Shown here: piece after piece, positions 1 through 7,029 of the stretch
How the letters are laid out: the number at the start of each line of letters is the position of its first letter
How positions within the stretch are numbered: the first letter of the stretch is position 1
NCBI GenBank assembly: GCA_021768625.1
Contig: JAETUM010000023.1
Span: forward strand, 1-42,260
Direction: 5' to 3'
DNA: 42,260 nt
Origin: Candidatus Stoquefichus sp.
GTDB lineage: Bacteria; Bacillota_I; Bacilli_A; Erysipelotrichales; Coprobacillaceae
Translations under genes and position numbers: made by a program
The notes under the pieces: model-generated
Seen by the model: the letters and a program-made list of their open reading frames with translations, nothing else
Databases searched by the model: none
What the model was told of the DNA's origin: nothing

Positions 1-705
1 TGTGTGAAGCTTCTTCTAGATATTATCCTTGATACTGATATAAGAATATCAGATATCAATATCCAACATCAGTTAGACAATATCAAAGGAAGAACAGTTA
101 TCATGGATATGTATATTATTGATGAAAAAGGAAGATATATCAATGTAGAAATACAAAGAGATGATAGTCAGGCAATAGCGAAAAGAGCAGGGTATCATGA
201 AAGTCTCCTCAAAACAAACATAACATCAAAACAAACAAAGTGGAAAGATATATCAGAGACATATGTGATCTTTATTACAGAGAATGATGTTTTATTAGGA
301 GAATTACCCATCTATCATATAGAGAGGGTTATACAAGAGAATGGAGAGAGATTTGAAGATGGGGCACATATCATATATGTGAATGGAAGAAATGAAGAAG
401 ATACAAGACTAGGAAGACTGATGCATGATATGAGATGTACAGAAGTGGAAGACATGTATTATGAAGAATTAAGAGAAGAAGCAAGATATTATAAAGAAGA
501 TGAGGAAGGAATAGAGAAGATGTGTAAGCTATTTGAGGAAGTAGAACAACGAGGGATAGAAACTGGAAAGCGAGAAGGAATAGAGCTGACAAGAATTGCA
601 TCAATACAAAACTTAATGAAGAGCATGAATTGGAGTATAGAGGAAGCGATGGATGCATTAATGATTCCGTTAGAAGAACATGAACACTTTATTCATTTTC
701 ATTAA
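1..705 (+). CDS. Rpn-like PD-(D/E)XK nuclease family protein, 5'-truncated by window edge
   Basis: The reading frame is open to the first base, so the true start lies outside the window. The visible 234 codons include the core of the PD-(D/E)XK 'transposase-like'/Rpn nuclease family: an Asp in the strand DMYIIDEKGR, followed by the E-x-Q motif in NVEIQRDD, then AKRAGYHES and a beta-strand VIFITE. The C-terminus is a charged helical tail (EQRGIETGKREG) followed by a short helix pair, NWSIEEAMDALMIP, typical of this family. Members are often annotated as transposases. Characterised Rpn proteins are DNA nucleases that promote RecA-independent recombination, so a transposase role is not implied. 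A second family member sits at 31128. No strong terminator follows the stop codon, only an A/T palindrome. Confidence 0.8.
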   Translation, partial: CVKLLLDIILDTDIRISDINIQHQLDNIKGRTVIMDMYIIDEKGRYINVEIQRDDSQAIAKRAGYHESLLKTNITSKQTKWKDISETYVIFITENDVLLGELPIYHIERVIQENGERFEDGAHIIYVNGRNEEDTRLGRLMHDMRCTEVEDMYYEELREEARYYKEDEEGIEKMCKLFEEVEQRGIETGKREGIELTRIASIQNLMKSMNWSIEEAMDALMIPLEEHEHFIHFH

Positions 706-935
706 AAATTTTTTAATCAAATAGAAATTGTTTTTATTTATTAGAAATATAATTTATTTAATAAGTAAGAACTTTTTTATTTATAAGGAATCGAAGTTTA
801 TATGATGATTGTGATTTTTATTGAGAATTTATGCTCAAGAATAGAAAATAAAATTTCTAAAAAAGTAAATAGATCACTTATTTTTGAAAAGATATTTTCA
901 AACTTATCTTACTTGATATTTTCATTTTTAATAAA

Positions 936-944
936 TGATATGAT
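936..944 (+). promoter_or_regulatory. Extended -10 promoter for the EIIB-RbsD operon
   Basis: TGA directly before TATGAT makes an extended -10 element. The only -35-like hexamer, TTGATA at 913-918, is 20 bases away, which is too far for a classic pair, so the extended -10 probably matters most. It predicts a start near 951, exactly where the leader hairpin begins. Confidence 0.45.
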
Positions 945-950
945 ATGTGT

Positions 951-1013
951 AAAGAGAGAAGGATTTCATATTTAACCTTTTCTATACTTCTCTCTTTGAC
1001 TATTAAGGAGGAG
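951..1013 (+). promoter_or_regulatory. Leader hairpin competing with the EIIB ribosome binding site
   Basis: AAAGAGAGAAG (951-961) is perfectly complementary to CTTCTCTCTTT (987-997) around a 25-nt loop. The start of the 3' arm, CTTCTC, can also pair (one G-U) with GAGGAG at 1008-1013, which is the ribosome binding site. The two pairings exclude each other, so the leader could switch between open and masked translation. The hairpin is seen directly; the switch is inference. Confidence 0.35.
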
Positions 1014-1019
1014 ATAATA

Positions 1020-1322
1020 ATGAAAATTTTATTAGTATGTAATGCTGGAATGTCAACAAGTATGCTTGTTGCTCGAATGGAGAAAGCAGCAAAAGAAAAA
1101 GGAGTCGATGCAACAATTTTAGCAGTACCATTAACACAGGCAGAATCTGAAATGAATGAGTGGGATATTGTTATGCTTGGACCACAAGTAAGACATTGTC
1201 TCAATCAATTACAAAAACATTCTAAAGGAACTCCAATTGAAGTTATAGATATGAGAGACTATGGTTTGATGAATGGTGCTAATGTTTTGAAAAGGGCTAT
1301 TCAAGTTATTGGTTTAAAATAA
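1020..1322 (+). CDS. PTS lactose/cellobiose-family EIIB component
   Basis: A 100-aa cytoplasmic EIIB of the lactose/chitobiose/cellobiose PTS family. EIIB proteins take phosphate from EIIA onto a cysteine and pass it to the sugar bound by EIIC. The phospho-accepting Cys7 lies in the expected P-loop-like turn LLVCNAGMSTS after beta-1, and the family's DIVMLGPQV strand follows. The start is fixed by AAGGAGGAG at 1005-1013 with a 6-nt spacer; an in-frame ATG at 945 lies upstream of the predicted transcript start. First gene of a tight operon with rbsD-like, acetyltransferase, EIIB-ROK and PHP genes. No EIIC or EIIA is present in the window, so it is either served by components encoded elsewhere or has become a regulator. 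Confidence 0.9.
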   Translation: MKILLVCNAGMSTSMLVARMEKAAKEKGVDATILAVPLTQAESEMNEWDIVMLGPQVRHCLNQLQKHSKGTPIEVIDMRDYGLMNGANVLKRAIQVIGLK

Positions 1323-1343
1323 AAAGTATGTGAGGAAATGAAT

Positions 1344-1814
1344 ATGAATAAACGTATTTTAAATGAAAGACTGGCTGCCATAATAGCAAGCTTAAGACAT
1401 GGTGAAATGATATTTATTGCGGATGCTGGAAGTGGAACTTCATCAAAGGCTATATATCCGTTAGATTCTAGTGTAGAATATCTAGATTTAGGAGTTGTAA
1501 CAGGTTCTCCTAGCTTTAAGGATGTTTTTATGACTCTAGTTGAATGTGGTGATTTTGAAGGTGCTATTGTAACAGAAGATATGATTGAAATGAATCAAAA
1601 AGACTTTCAATTTATTAAGGAAACCTTTGATACAAAAAATATTCATGTATCACATTATATTCCTGAATATTATCAGTTACGTGATCGATGCAAAGCAGTT
1701 ATTCAAACAGGAGATTATGGTATTCATGCACAGGCTATTTTAATTGCAGGATATTCAAGTGCTGATATTCCTATGGATTGGTTAAAGAAAGGATTAAAAA
1801 AAGGTCATGAATGA
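1344..1814 (+). CDS. RbsD/FucU family sugar mutarotase
   Basis: A 156-aa member of the RbsD/FucU family, cytoplasmic enzymes that interconvert pyranose/furanose forms or anomers of ribose and fucose. The family's N-terminal pattern is clear: LNERLAAIIASLRHGE carries the catalytic-type His (about residue 19), and IADAG has the conserved Asp (about 27). LDLGVVTGSPSF and the C-terminal KAVIQTGDYGIHAQAIL match the rest of the fold. ATG 1344 is preferred over ATG 1338 because TGAGG at 1331-1335 lies only 2 nt from 1338 but 8 nt from 1344. Its stop overlaps the next gene's start by 8 nt, indicating translational coupling. The actual sugar cannot be read from the sequence; the neighbours suggest a phosphotransferase-type sugar rather than ribose transport. 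Confidence 0.85.
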   Translation: MNKRILNERLAAIIASLRHGEMIFIADAGSGTSSKAIYPLDSSVEYLDLGVVTGSPSFKDVFMTLVECGDFEGAIVTEDMIEMNQKDFQFIKETFDTKNIHVSHYIPEYYQLRDRCKAVIQTGDYGIHAQAILIAGYSSADIPMDWLKKGLKKGHE

Positions 1815-2367
1815 AAAAGAAAAAATGTTATCAGGTCAATGGTATGATGCGAATTATAATCCAGAGCTTGTCGAACAAAGATATCATTGCTTTGATTTAT
1901 GTTTTGAATTAAATCAAATAAAACCTAGTGATATAGAAAAGAAAAATGAAGTTATTCAAAAGATTATGGGTTATTTGCCACAAGGATTAGAGATAGTAAC
2001 ACCATTTTCATGTGATTATGGAACAAATATTCATTTAGGAAAAAATGTATTTATAAATATGAATTGTTATTTTATGGATGGTGCGACTATTGCTTTAGGA
2101 GATCATGTATTCATTGGACCATATTGTGGCTTTTATACAGCAAGCCATCCAATAGATTATCAAAAAAGAAATCAGGGACTAGAAAAAGCTTTACCTATTA
2201 AGGTAGGAGATAATTGCTGGTTTGGAGCTAATGTTTCTGTTATGCCAGGAGTGATTATTGAATCAGGATGTGTTATTGTAGCTGGGAGTGTTGTGACTAA
2301 AAATATAGAATCAAATTCTTTGGTAGCAGGAGTTCCAGCACGTGTGATAAAAAAAATTAAGCAGTGA
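1807..2367 (+). CDS. Sugar O-acetyltransferase, maltose/galactoside (NodL/LacA) type
   Basis: A 186-aa left-handed beta-helix acetyltransferase. The N-terminal mac domain (MNEKEKMLSGQWYDANYNPEL) is followed by hexapeptide repeats. The catalytic His is in YTASHPID, the motif shared by galactoside and maltose acetyltransferases, and the coenzyme-A loop region GDNCWFGANVSVMPGV and the C-terminal VAGVPARVIKKI are complete. Full family length. It transfers acetyl from acetyl-CoA to a sugar hydroxyl, often regarded as detoxification of sugars that cannot be metabolised. The start overlaps the end of the upstream mutarotase gene. Within this operon it probably modifies the same sugar, but specificity is unknown. 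Confidence 0.9.
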   Translation: MNEKEKMLSGQWYDANYNPELVEQRYHCFDLCFELNQIKPSDIEKKNEVIQKIMGYLPQGLEIVTPFSCDYGTNIHLGKNVFINMNCYFMDGATIALGDHVFIGPYCGFYTASHPIDYQKRNQGLEKALPIKVGDNCWFGANVSVMPGVIIESGCVIVAGSVVTKNIESNSLVAGVPARVIKKIKQ

Positions 2368-2379
2368 TGGGGGATAAAA

Positions 2380-3801
2380 ATGGATGAATTTTTAAAGGAA
2401 ATTCATACACAATTCTTTAAAAAGTGGATATGCATGCAGGTGGATGAGAGATATAAGGTATATATAGATGATAAATATCAGGATGTAATTTATATAAAAA
2501 CCAAATATGGACAAGGAGAGATAACTTTTAATCCATTAAATATCATTGAATTAAAAGTTACAAATAAAATAACAGAAGAAGTTGATTTTTATCTTCATTT
2601 TCAAATGGAAACAATAAAACATGCTGTAGAACTATTTAGTGAAATGATAGAAAGTATTATCAATTTATCAAATAGGCTTATTACTAAAGTATTATTGAGT
2701 TGTAGTGGAGGTTTAACAACTGGCTTCTTTGCTCAAAGAATTAATGAAGTTGTTCAATTATTAGGCTTAGATTTAAAAGTTGATGCAATAGGATATAATC
2801 AGTTATTTCAGGTTGCAAACAACTATGATATTATATTATTAGCACCTCAAATCTCTTATTTGCATGCAAAGATTCATGATATTCTCAAAGATCAAATAAT
2901 TATCAATATACCACCGCAAATCTTTGCAAAATACGATGTTGGAAAAATTCTTTCACTTATAACAGAAGCAAGTGAACATAAAAATAAAATAGAGAATATT
3001 GATGCAAATAAAGAATTATTCCATTTGGATATTAATGATACAAGAAAAATATTTTGTTTAACTATTTTTAAAAATAAAACACACGTTCATATCTCCTATC
3101 GTTTGTTTCAAAAGGGTAAGATTATTTTAGATAATGAGATTATTAAATCTAATATATCTATTCAGGATATATATGATGTCTTGGATACAGTTATCTTACA
3201 ATATCCAGATGTGACAATGATAGGAATAGCTATTCCAGGGATTATTCATAATGGGCTTTTATCATCTTCGTATATTAAAGACATAGAAAATAATGAAATA
3301 GAGAAGGCTTTTACAAATCGCTATACACAAAAAATACTTATTAGCAATGATGTAAACGCAGCAGCAGTAGGATACTATGTATCTCAAGAGAAGTATCATA
3401 CATTTATGTTTTTGTTTCAGCCAATTTCTTTAGGGGCTGGATCTGGCATAATCATTGATGGTAAATTGATGAGTGGTTCTCATAACTTTGCGGGTGAAGT
3501 TTTATATTTGCCTTTAAATTTATCTCAAGATAAATCAGAGCTTAATTGTACACCTGAAGGAACATTAGAGTTAGTTTGTAAAACAGCGTTATCTTCAATG
3601 TGTATAATTGATCCACAAGCAATTATATTATTTAGTGATTTAATTACAAATGTTGAGGAATTAAGAAGTGAAATAGAGAAAATTGTTCCTCAAACATTTA
3701 TTCCTGAAATTATAAAGGTTGATAATGTATTAGAATACATTCTTTTAGGACAAATGGTTTTATGTACACAATGGAAGGGGGAGATATTAAATGTTTTGTG
3801 A
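2380..3801 (+). CDS. Fusion: unknown N-domain + PTS EIIB-like domain + degenerate ROK domain
   Basis: A 473-aa three-part protein. Residues 1-98 are an unrecognised alpha/beta region. Residues about 102-195 are an EIIB-like domain: KVLLSCSGGLTT keeps a Cys (108) at the phosphocysteine position, and DIILLAPQIS matches DIVMLGPQV of the EIIB gene upstream. Residues about 222-440 are a ROK (sugar kinase/regulator) fold: GIAIPGII, SNDVNAAAVGYY with the catalytic-type Asp324, and GAGSGIIIDG. The first phosphate motif DxGxT is missing (IFCLTIFKNK stands there), and after AGEVLYLP the GHxxxxxxxxxCxCGxxGC zinc motif is not recognisable. I therefore infer a sensor or regulator rather than an active kinase, although no DNA-binding domain is evident. 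It lies between the acetyltransferase gene and an overlapping PHP gene. Confidence 0.75.
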   Translation: MDEFLKEIHTQFFKKWICMQVDERYKVYIDDKYQDVIYIKTKYGQGEITFNPLNIIELKVTNKITEEVDFYLHFQMETIKHAVELFSEMIESIINLSNRLITKVLLSCSGGLTTGFFAQRINEVVQLLGLDLKVDAIGYNQLFQVANNYDIILLAPQISYLHAKIHDILKDQIIINIPPQIFAKYDVGKILSLITEASEHKNKIENIDANKELFHLDINDTRKIFCLTIFKNKTHVHISYRLFQKGKIILDNEIIKSNISIQDIYDVLDTVILQYPDVTMIGIAIPGIIHNGLLSSSYIKDIENNEIEKAFTNRYTQKILISNDVNAAAVGYYVSQEKYHTFMFLFQPISLGAGSGIIIDGKLMSGSHNFAGEVLYLPLNLSQDKSELNCTPEGTLELVCKTALSSMCIIDPQAIILFSDLITNVEELRSEIEKIVPQTFIPEIIKVDNVLEYILLGQMVLCTQWKGEILNVL

Positions 3802-4633
3802 TTATCATGTGCACACACAATTCAGTGATGATAGTGAATATGTGATGGAAGATGTGATTAAAGATGCGCTCCAATTAAATATGGAGGAAATTTGTTTTAC
3901 AGATCATGTAGATTACGGAATCAAAGTTGATCAAGAAAATTTGACAGAAAAAGAAATCATAGAATTATCTAGAGGACGTGAATTAGCACCATTGAATGTT
4001 CATTATCCACAATATTTTCAAGAAATAAATCGTTTAAGAAAGATTTACCCTCAAATAACAATTAAACAAGGAATGGAATTTGGAATACAAACACATACAA
4101 TACCTATGTTTAAAAAATTATTTAATCATTATGACTTTGATTTTATTATCTTATCTTGTCATCAAGTAGAGGATAAAGAATTTTGGACACAAGATTTTCA
4201 AGAAGGTAGAACACAAAAAGAATATAATGAAAGGTACTATCAAGAAATATTAGAGGTGATACAAGATTATAAAGATTATAGTGTGTTAGGACATTTAGAT
4301 TTAATCACAAGATATGATGAAGCTGGTATTTATCCTTTTGAAGATATTAAAGAAATTGTCACAAAGATATTAAAGATTGTGATTAAGGACGATAAAGGGA
4401 TAGAAGTCAATACATCATCTCATCGTTATGGATTGAAGGATTTAACACCATCAAGAGATATTTTGGAATTATATAAAGAATTAGGTGGAAAAATTATTAC
4501 TATTGGTAGTGATACACATCAAAAAAATCATCTTGGTGCGTATATTGAGGAAACAAAAATAGAATTAAGAAAATTAGGATTTGAATATTATTGTACATTT
4601 GATAAAATGAAACCTATTTTTCATATATTATAA
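3791..4633 (+). CDS. PHP-domain phosphatase, histidinol-phosphatase-like
   Basis: A 280-aa PHP-family phosphoesterase of the HisK/HisJ type. The metal-binding H-x-H (DYHVHTQFSDDSE), FTDHVD, the Glu in GMEFGIQ, SCHQVEDKEFW, GHLDL and the C-terminal GSDTHQ are all present, so the trinuclear metal site looks intact. The start is set by GGGGGAG at 3777-3783 with a 7-nt spacer, overlapping the upstream gene by 11 nt. There are no histidine biosynthesis genes here. Its place at the end of a sugar operon suggests that it dephosphorylates a sugar phosphate or related ester, although a true histidinol phosphatase misplaced in another operon cannot be excluded. Confidence 0.85.
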   Translation: MFCDYHVHTQFSDDSEYVMEDVIKDALQLNMEEICFTDHVDYGIKVDQENLTEKEIIELSRGRELAPLNVHYPQYFQEINRLRKIYPQITIKQGMEFGIQTHTIPMFKKLFNHYDFDFIILSCHQVEDKEFWTQDFQEGRTQKEYNERYYQEILEVIQDYKDYSVLGHLDLITRYDEAGIYPFEDIKEIVTKILKIVIKDDKGIEVNTSSHRYGLKDLTPSRDILELYKELGGKIITIGSDTHQKNHLGAYIEETKIELRKLGFEYYCTFDKMKPIFHIL

Positions 4634-4635
4634 AT

Positions 4636-4657
4636 AAGCCAACTTATATGTTGGCTT
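4636..4657. terminator. Bidirectional terminator between sugar operon and rpiR-like gene
   Basis: AAGCCAAC and GTTGGCTT form a perfect 8-bp stem around TTATAT. It sits 2 nt after the PHP stop codon and touches the stop of the convergent regulator, so it can serve both strands. The U-tract is short. Confidence 0.7.
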
Positions 4658-5493
4658 TAGTCAATATAATGATTAATTTTATGATTAAGATGTTTTTCAT
4701 AATCTCTATTAAAAAAGCATGCATATATACAATCTAATAAATATTGTAAAGAAATACGTGATGAAAAAGAAGCGATTTTTTCTTCTGAATCTTCATAAGA
4801 AGAAAAATACAAATGATAATCAACATATTTTGCAAAAGGAATTTGAAGTGTTGAAGAAATGAGTATCATAGTGATTTCCTTTTCTTTTAATGTTTTGATG
4901 ATCTCTTCAAGATAAGTTGTTCTTCCTGCATAGCTGATAATCATGACAACATCACCTTTTTGGCATGATTGAGCATGCCAATGTTGATAGAAATGTTCTT
5001 TAACAACTTCAATTCTTACTCCAATTTCTAACATATTTTGTTGAAAACTTTCTGCCATAAAATAATTCCCAATAGATGGAAACACAATGATATTTTCAGC
5101 ATTATACAATGTTTGAACAACCTTTAGAAAAACATCTAAATCTATTAAGTTAAAAGTTGATTTTAATGTTTGATCATAAAGGGATAGCATTTTACTCATA
5201 ATTTGATGATGTGTATTATGTCTATGAAAAGGATAGTTATAATCAACATCATGATTTTCATCTTTTAGATTTTCTAACTGTAATGAAATTTGAATCTTTA
5301 GTTGATTAAGACCTGATAATTCTAATTTCTCTATAACTCTATAAATTGTAGAAGTAGAAACAAAACTGCTTTTTGCAAGCTGCTGGAGATCAAGTTGAAC
5401 AATATCATGGGGACGAGCTAAAATATATTCTGCAAATATTTTTTCTCCTTCTGTAAAATTTGTTGTTTCTTTAATCTTTGTAAAAATATTCAT
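4657..5493 (-). CDS. RpiR/MurR family transcriptional regulator (HTH + SIS)
   Basis: A 278-aa regulator. Residues about 1-77 form the RpiR-type helix-turn-helix (FTEGEKIFAEYILARP, then LAKSSFVSTSTIYRVIEKLELSG). Residues about 110-240 form a SIS sugar-phosphate-binding domain (NIIVFPSIGNYFMAESF; GDVVMIISYAGRTTYLEEII). Such proteins sense phosphosugars and control sugar catabolic operons. It is convergent with the EIIB-PHP operon and divergent from the PfkB kinase gene, so either or both are likely targets. A 12-bp palindrome in the divergent gap (5565-5576) is a possible operator. Confidence 0.9.
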   Translation of the reverse strand: MNIFTKIKETTNFTEGEKIFAEYILARPHDIVQLDLQQLAKSSFVSTSTIYRVIEKLELSGLNQLKIQISLQLENLKDENHDVDYNYPFHRHNTHHQIMSKMLSLYDQTLKSTFNLIDLDVFLKVVQTLYNAENIIVFPSIGNYFMAESFQQNMLEIGVRIEVVKEHFYQHWHAQSCQKGDVVMIISYAGRTTYLEEIIKTLKEKEITMILISSTLQIPFAKYVDYHLYFSSYEDSEEKIASFSSRISLQYLLDCIYACFFNRDYEKHLNHKINHYID

Positions 5494-5564
5494 TTTTTAT
5501 CATTCCTCTCTCTATATATTAAAACATATTATGATAAAAATCCCTAGTATATTTTTATTATTTG

Positions 5565-5576
5565 TATATGCATATA
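5565..5576. promoter_or_regulatory. Perfect 12-bp palindrome, candidate RpiR operator
   Basis: TATATGCATATA is a perfect palindrome in the 168-bp gap between the divergent RpiR and PfkB genes. In AT-rich DNA such palindromes arise by chance, so the support is positional only. Confidence 0.3.
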
Positions 5577-5661
5577 TTTTATTAGCAAAGACTTAAGAAG
5601 ATGATATGAACAGAAAACTATGTTACAATAATATAAGAATAGAAATATGTGAGGAAATAGA

Positions 5662-6522
5662 ATGAAAGTATTAGTTATAGGTTCAAGCGTATGTGATGTA
5701 GTTATTAATGTGAATAAGATACCAAAGCGTGGAGAAGACGAACATATTCTTTCACAAAGTTTTCAGGTAGGTGGTTGTGCATTTAATGTTGCTTCACAAC
5801 TTCAATTTTTTGATATTCCATTTGATTTGTTTTCACCTATAGGAAAAGGAATATATGGAGAGTTTGTTAGAAAGTTTTTTATAAAGGAAGAAATTCCTAT
5901 TTTAATAGAATCAGATGAAAATAATGGTTGTTGCTATTGTTTGGTAGATCAAACGGGAGAACGCACATTTATTTGTGAACATGGAACAGAATATGTGTTT
6001 CAAAAACAATGGTTTGATCAATTAAATGCTTTAGATTATAAATATGTATATATTTGTGGTTTGGAAATTGAAGAAAGAAGTGGCAATACTATTATTGACT
6101 TTTTAGAGAAAAACTCTCATTTTCAGATTGTTTTTGCTCCCTCACCTAGAATTCATTATATAGATCATCAAAGAATGCAACGATTATTTGCATTACATCC
6201 AATTCTTCATCTTAATGAAGAAGAAATATTATCTTATACACAAAAACAAACAATTGAAGAAGCAAGTTTGTATTTATATTCATATACTCAAAATGTTATT
6301 ATTGTGACATTAGGAGAAAAAGGTTGCTATTATTATGATGGAGAACATCATTATATTCAAGGATATAAGGTAGATGTTGTCAATACAATAGGTGCTGGAG
6401 ATAGTCATATAGGAACAATTATTGCTATGCTATATCAAAATAAAACATTAGATGAGTGTATGATAGAAGCAAATAGAATTGCAGCGAAGGTTGTCGGTCA
6501 AAAGGATGCAAGATGTCAATAA
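5662..6522 (+). CDS. PfkB-family carbohydrate kinase
   Basis: A 286-aa ribokinase-fold kinase. The N-terminal signature is VGGCAFNVASQL (family: GGxxxNxA). The C-terminal ATP/anion-hole motif NTIGAGDSHIGT carries the catalytic base Asp247, and VTLGEKGCYYY is the usual strand before it. It phosphorylates a sugar or nucleoside-like substrate that cannot be named from sequence. RBS GTGAGGAAATAGA precedes ATG 5662. Divergent from the RpiR regulator, so probably under its control, and it could phosphorylate the product of the neighbouring sugar operon. An ECF-type promoter begins directly at its stop codon, so the following sigma gene is probably a separate unit. Confidence 0.88.
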   Translation: MKVLVIGSSVCDVVINVNKIPKRGEDEHILSQSFQVGGCAFNVASQLQFFDIPFDLFSPIGKGIYGEFVRKFFIKEEIPILIESDENNGCCYCLVDQTGERTFICEHGTEYVFQKQWFDQLNALDYKYVYICGLEIEERSGNTIIDFLEKNSHFQIVFAPSPRIHYIDHQRMQRLFALHPILHLNEEEILSYTQKQTIEEASLYLYSYTQNVIIVTLGEKGCYYYDGEHHYIQGYKVDVVNTIGAGDSHIGTIIAMLYQNKTLDECMIEANRIAAKVVGQKDARCQ

Positions 6523-6550
6523 TGCAACCTTTTTTCTTTTTCAAACGTAT
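6523..6550 (+). promoter_or_regulatory. ECF-sigma-type promoter upstream of the sigma gene
   Basis: TGCAAC (6523-6528), then 17 nt with the usual T-rich run, then CGTAT (6546-6550). This matches the general 'AAC...CGT' pattern of promoters read by extracytoplasmic-function sigma factors. The predicted start lies near 6555, just ahead of the ribosome binding site, and supports GTG 6574 as the start codon. It suggests that the sigma factor drives its own gene. Confidence 0.5.
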
Positions 6551-6573
6551 TAATGGTGAAAGGAGGTACAATC

Positions 6574-7029
6574 GTGAATATAACAAAGGAACTTATAGAC
6601 GAATATGGTGATATGGTTACAAAAATATGTATTATGAATCTTAGAAATAGTGATGATGCTAAAGATTGTTTTCAAGATGTTTTTATTAAGCTTTATCATC
6701 ATAAGGATTTTGATTCTAAGGAACATTTAAAAGCGTGGTTAATTAGAGTTTCTATAACAACTTGCAAAGATTATCAAAGGAGGTTTTATAAGTCTGCTAT
6801 CAATATAGATGATGTTGTTGTAAGTCATCATCAAAATGATTTAAAACTATTACCTATTCTTTTAACTTTGGATAATAAATATAAAAATGTTTTGTACTTA
6901 TATTATTATGAAGGATATAAAATTAATGAAATAGCACAAATACTTCATAGTAATGAAAATACAATTAAATCAAGATTGAAACGAGGGAAAAAATATTTAA
7001 AAGAAAAATTAGGAGATGAATACATATGA
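6574..7029 (+). CDS. ECF RNA polymerase sigma factor
   Basis: A 151-aa sigma-70 family ECF protein. Region 2 (DAKDCFQDVFIKLYHH; HLKAWLIRVSITTCKDYQRR) and region 4 (LDNKYKNVLYLYYYEGYKINEIAQIL, NTIKSRLKRGKKYLKEKL) are both present with no extra domains. GTG 6574 is preferred: AGGAGG at 6561-6566 has a 7-nt spacer to it and would lie inside the gene if ATG 6553 were used. It overlaps the following membrane protein by 4 nt (ATGA), the standard arrangement for a sigma/anti-sigma pair. An ECF-type promoter upstream suggests autoregulation. Confidence 0.92.
   Translation: MNITKELIDEYGDMVTKICIMNLRNSDDAKDCFQDVFIKLYHHKDFDSKEHLKAWLIRVSITTCKDYQRRFYKSAINIDDVVVSHHQNDLKLLPILLTLDNKYKNVLYLYYYEGYKINEIAQILHSNENTIKSRLKRGKKYLKEKLGDEYI

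Larger units (their letters stand above)
706..1019. other. AT-rich intergenic region with the sugar-operon promoter and leader
   Basis: This stretch has no credible coding frame. Most of it (706-930) is very AT-rich with no hairpin I would defend. The end holds an extended -10 promoter candidate, an 11-bp hairpin and the ribosome binding site of the EIIB gene, each described separately. Confidence 0.6.

Noticed and set aside
706-760. Terminator for the left-edge Rpn-like gene
   Set aside because: Only a pure A/T palindrome without a loop is present; it is too weak to call.
945-1019. N-terminal extension of the EIIB gene from ATG 945
   Set aside because: It lies upstream of the predicted transcript start, runs through the leader hairpin, and the strong ribosome binding site at 1005 serves ATG 1020.
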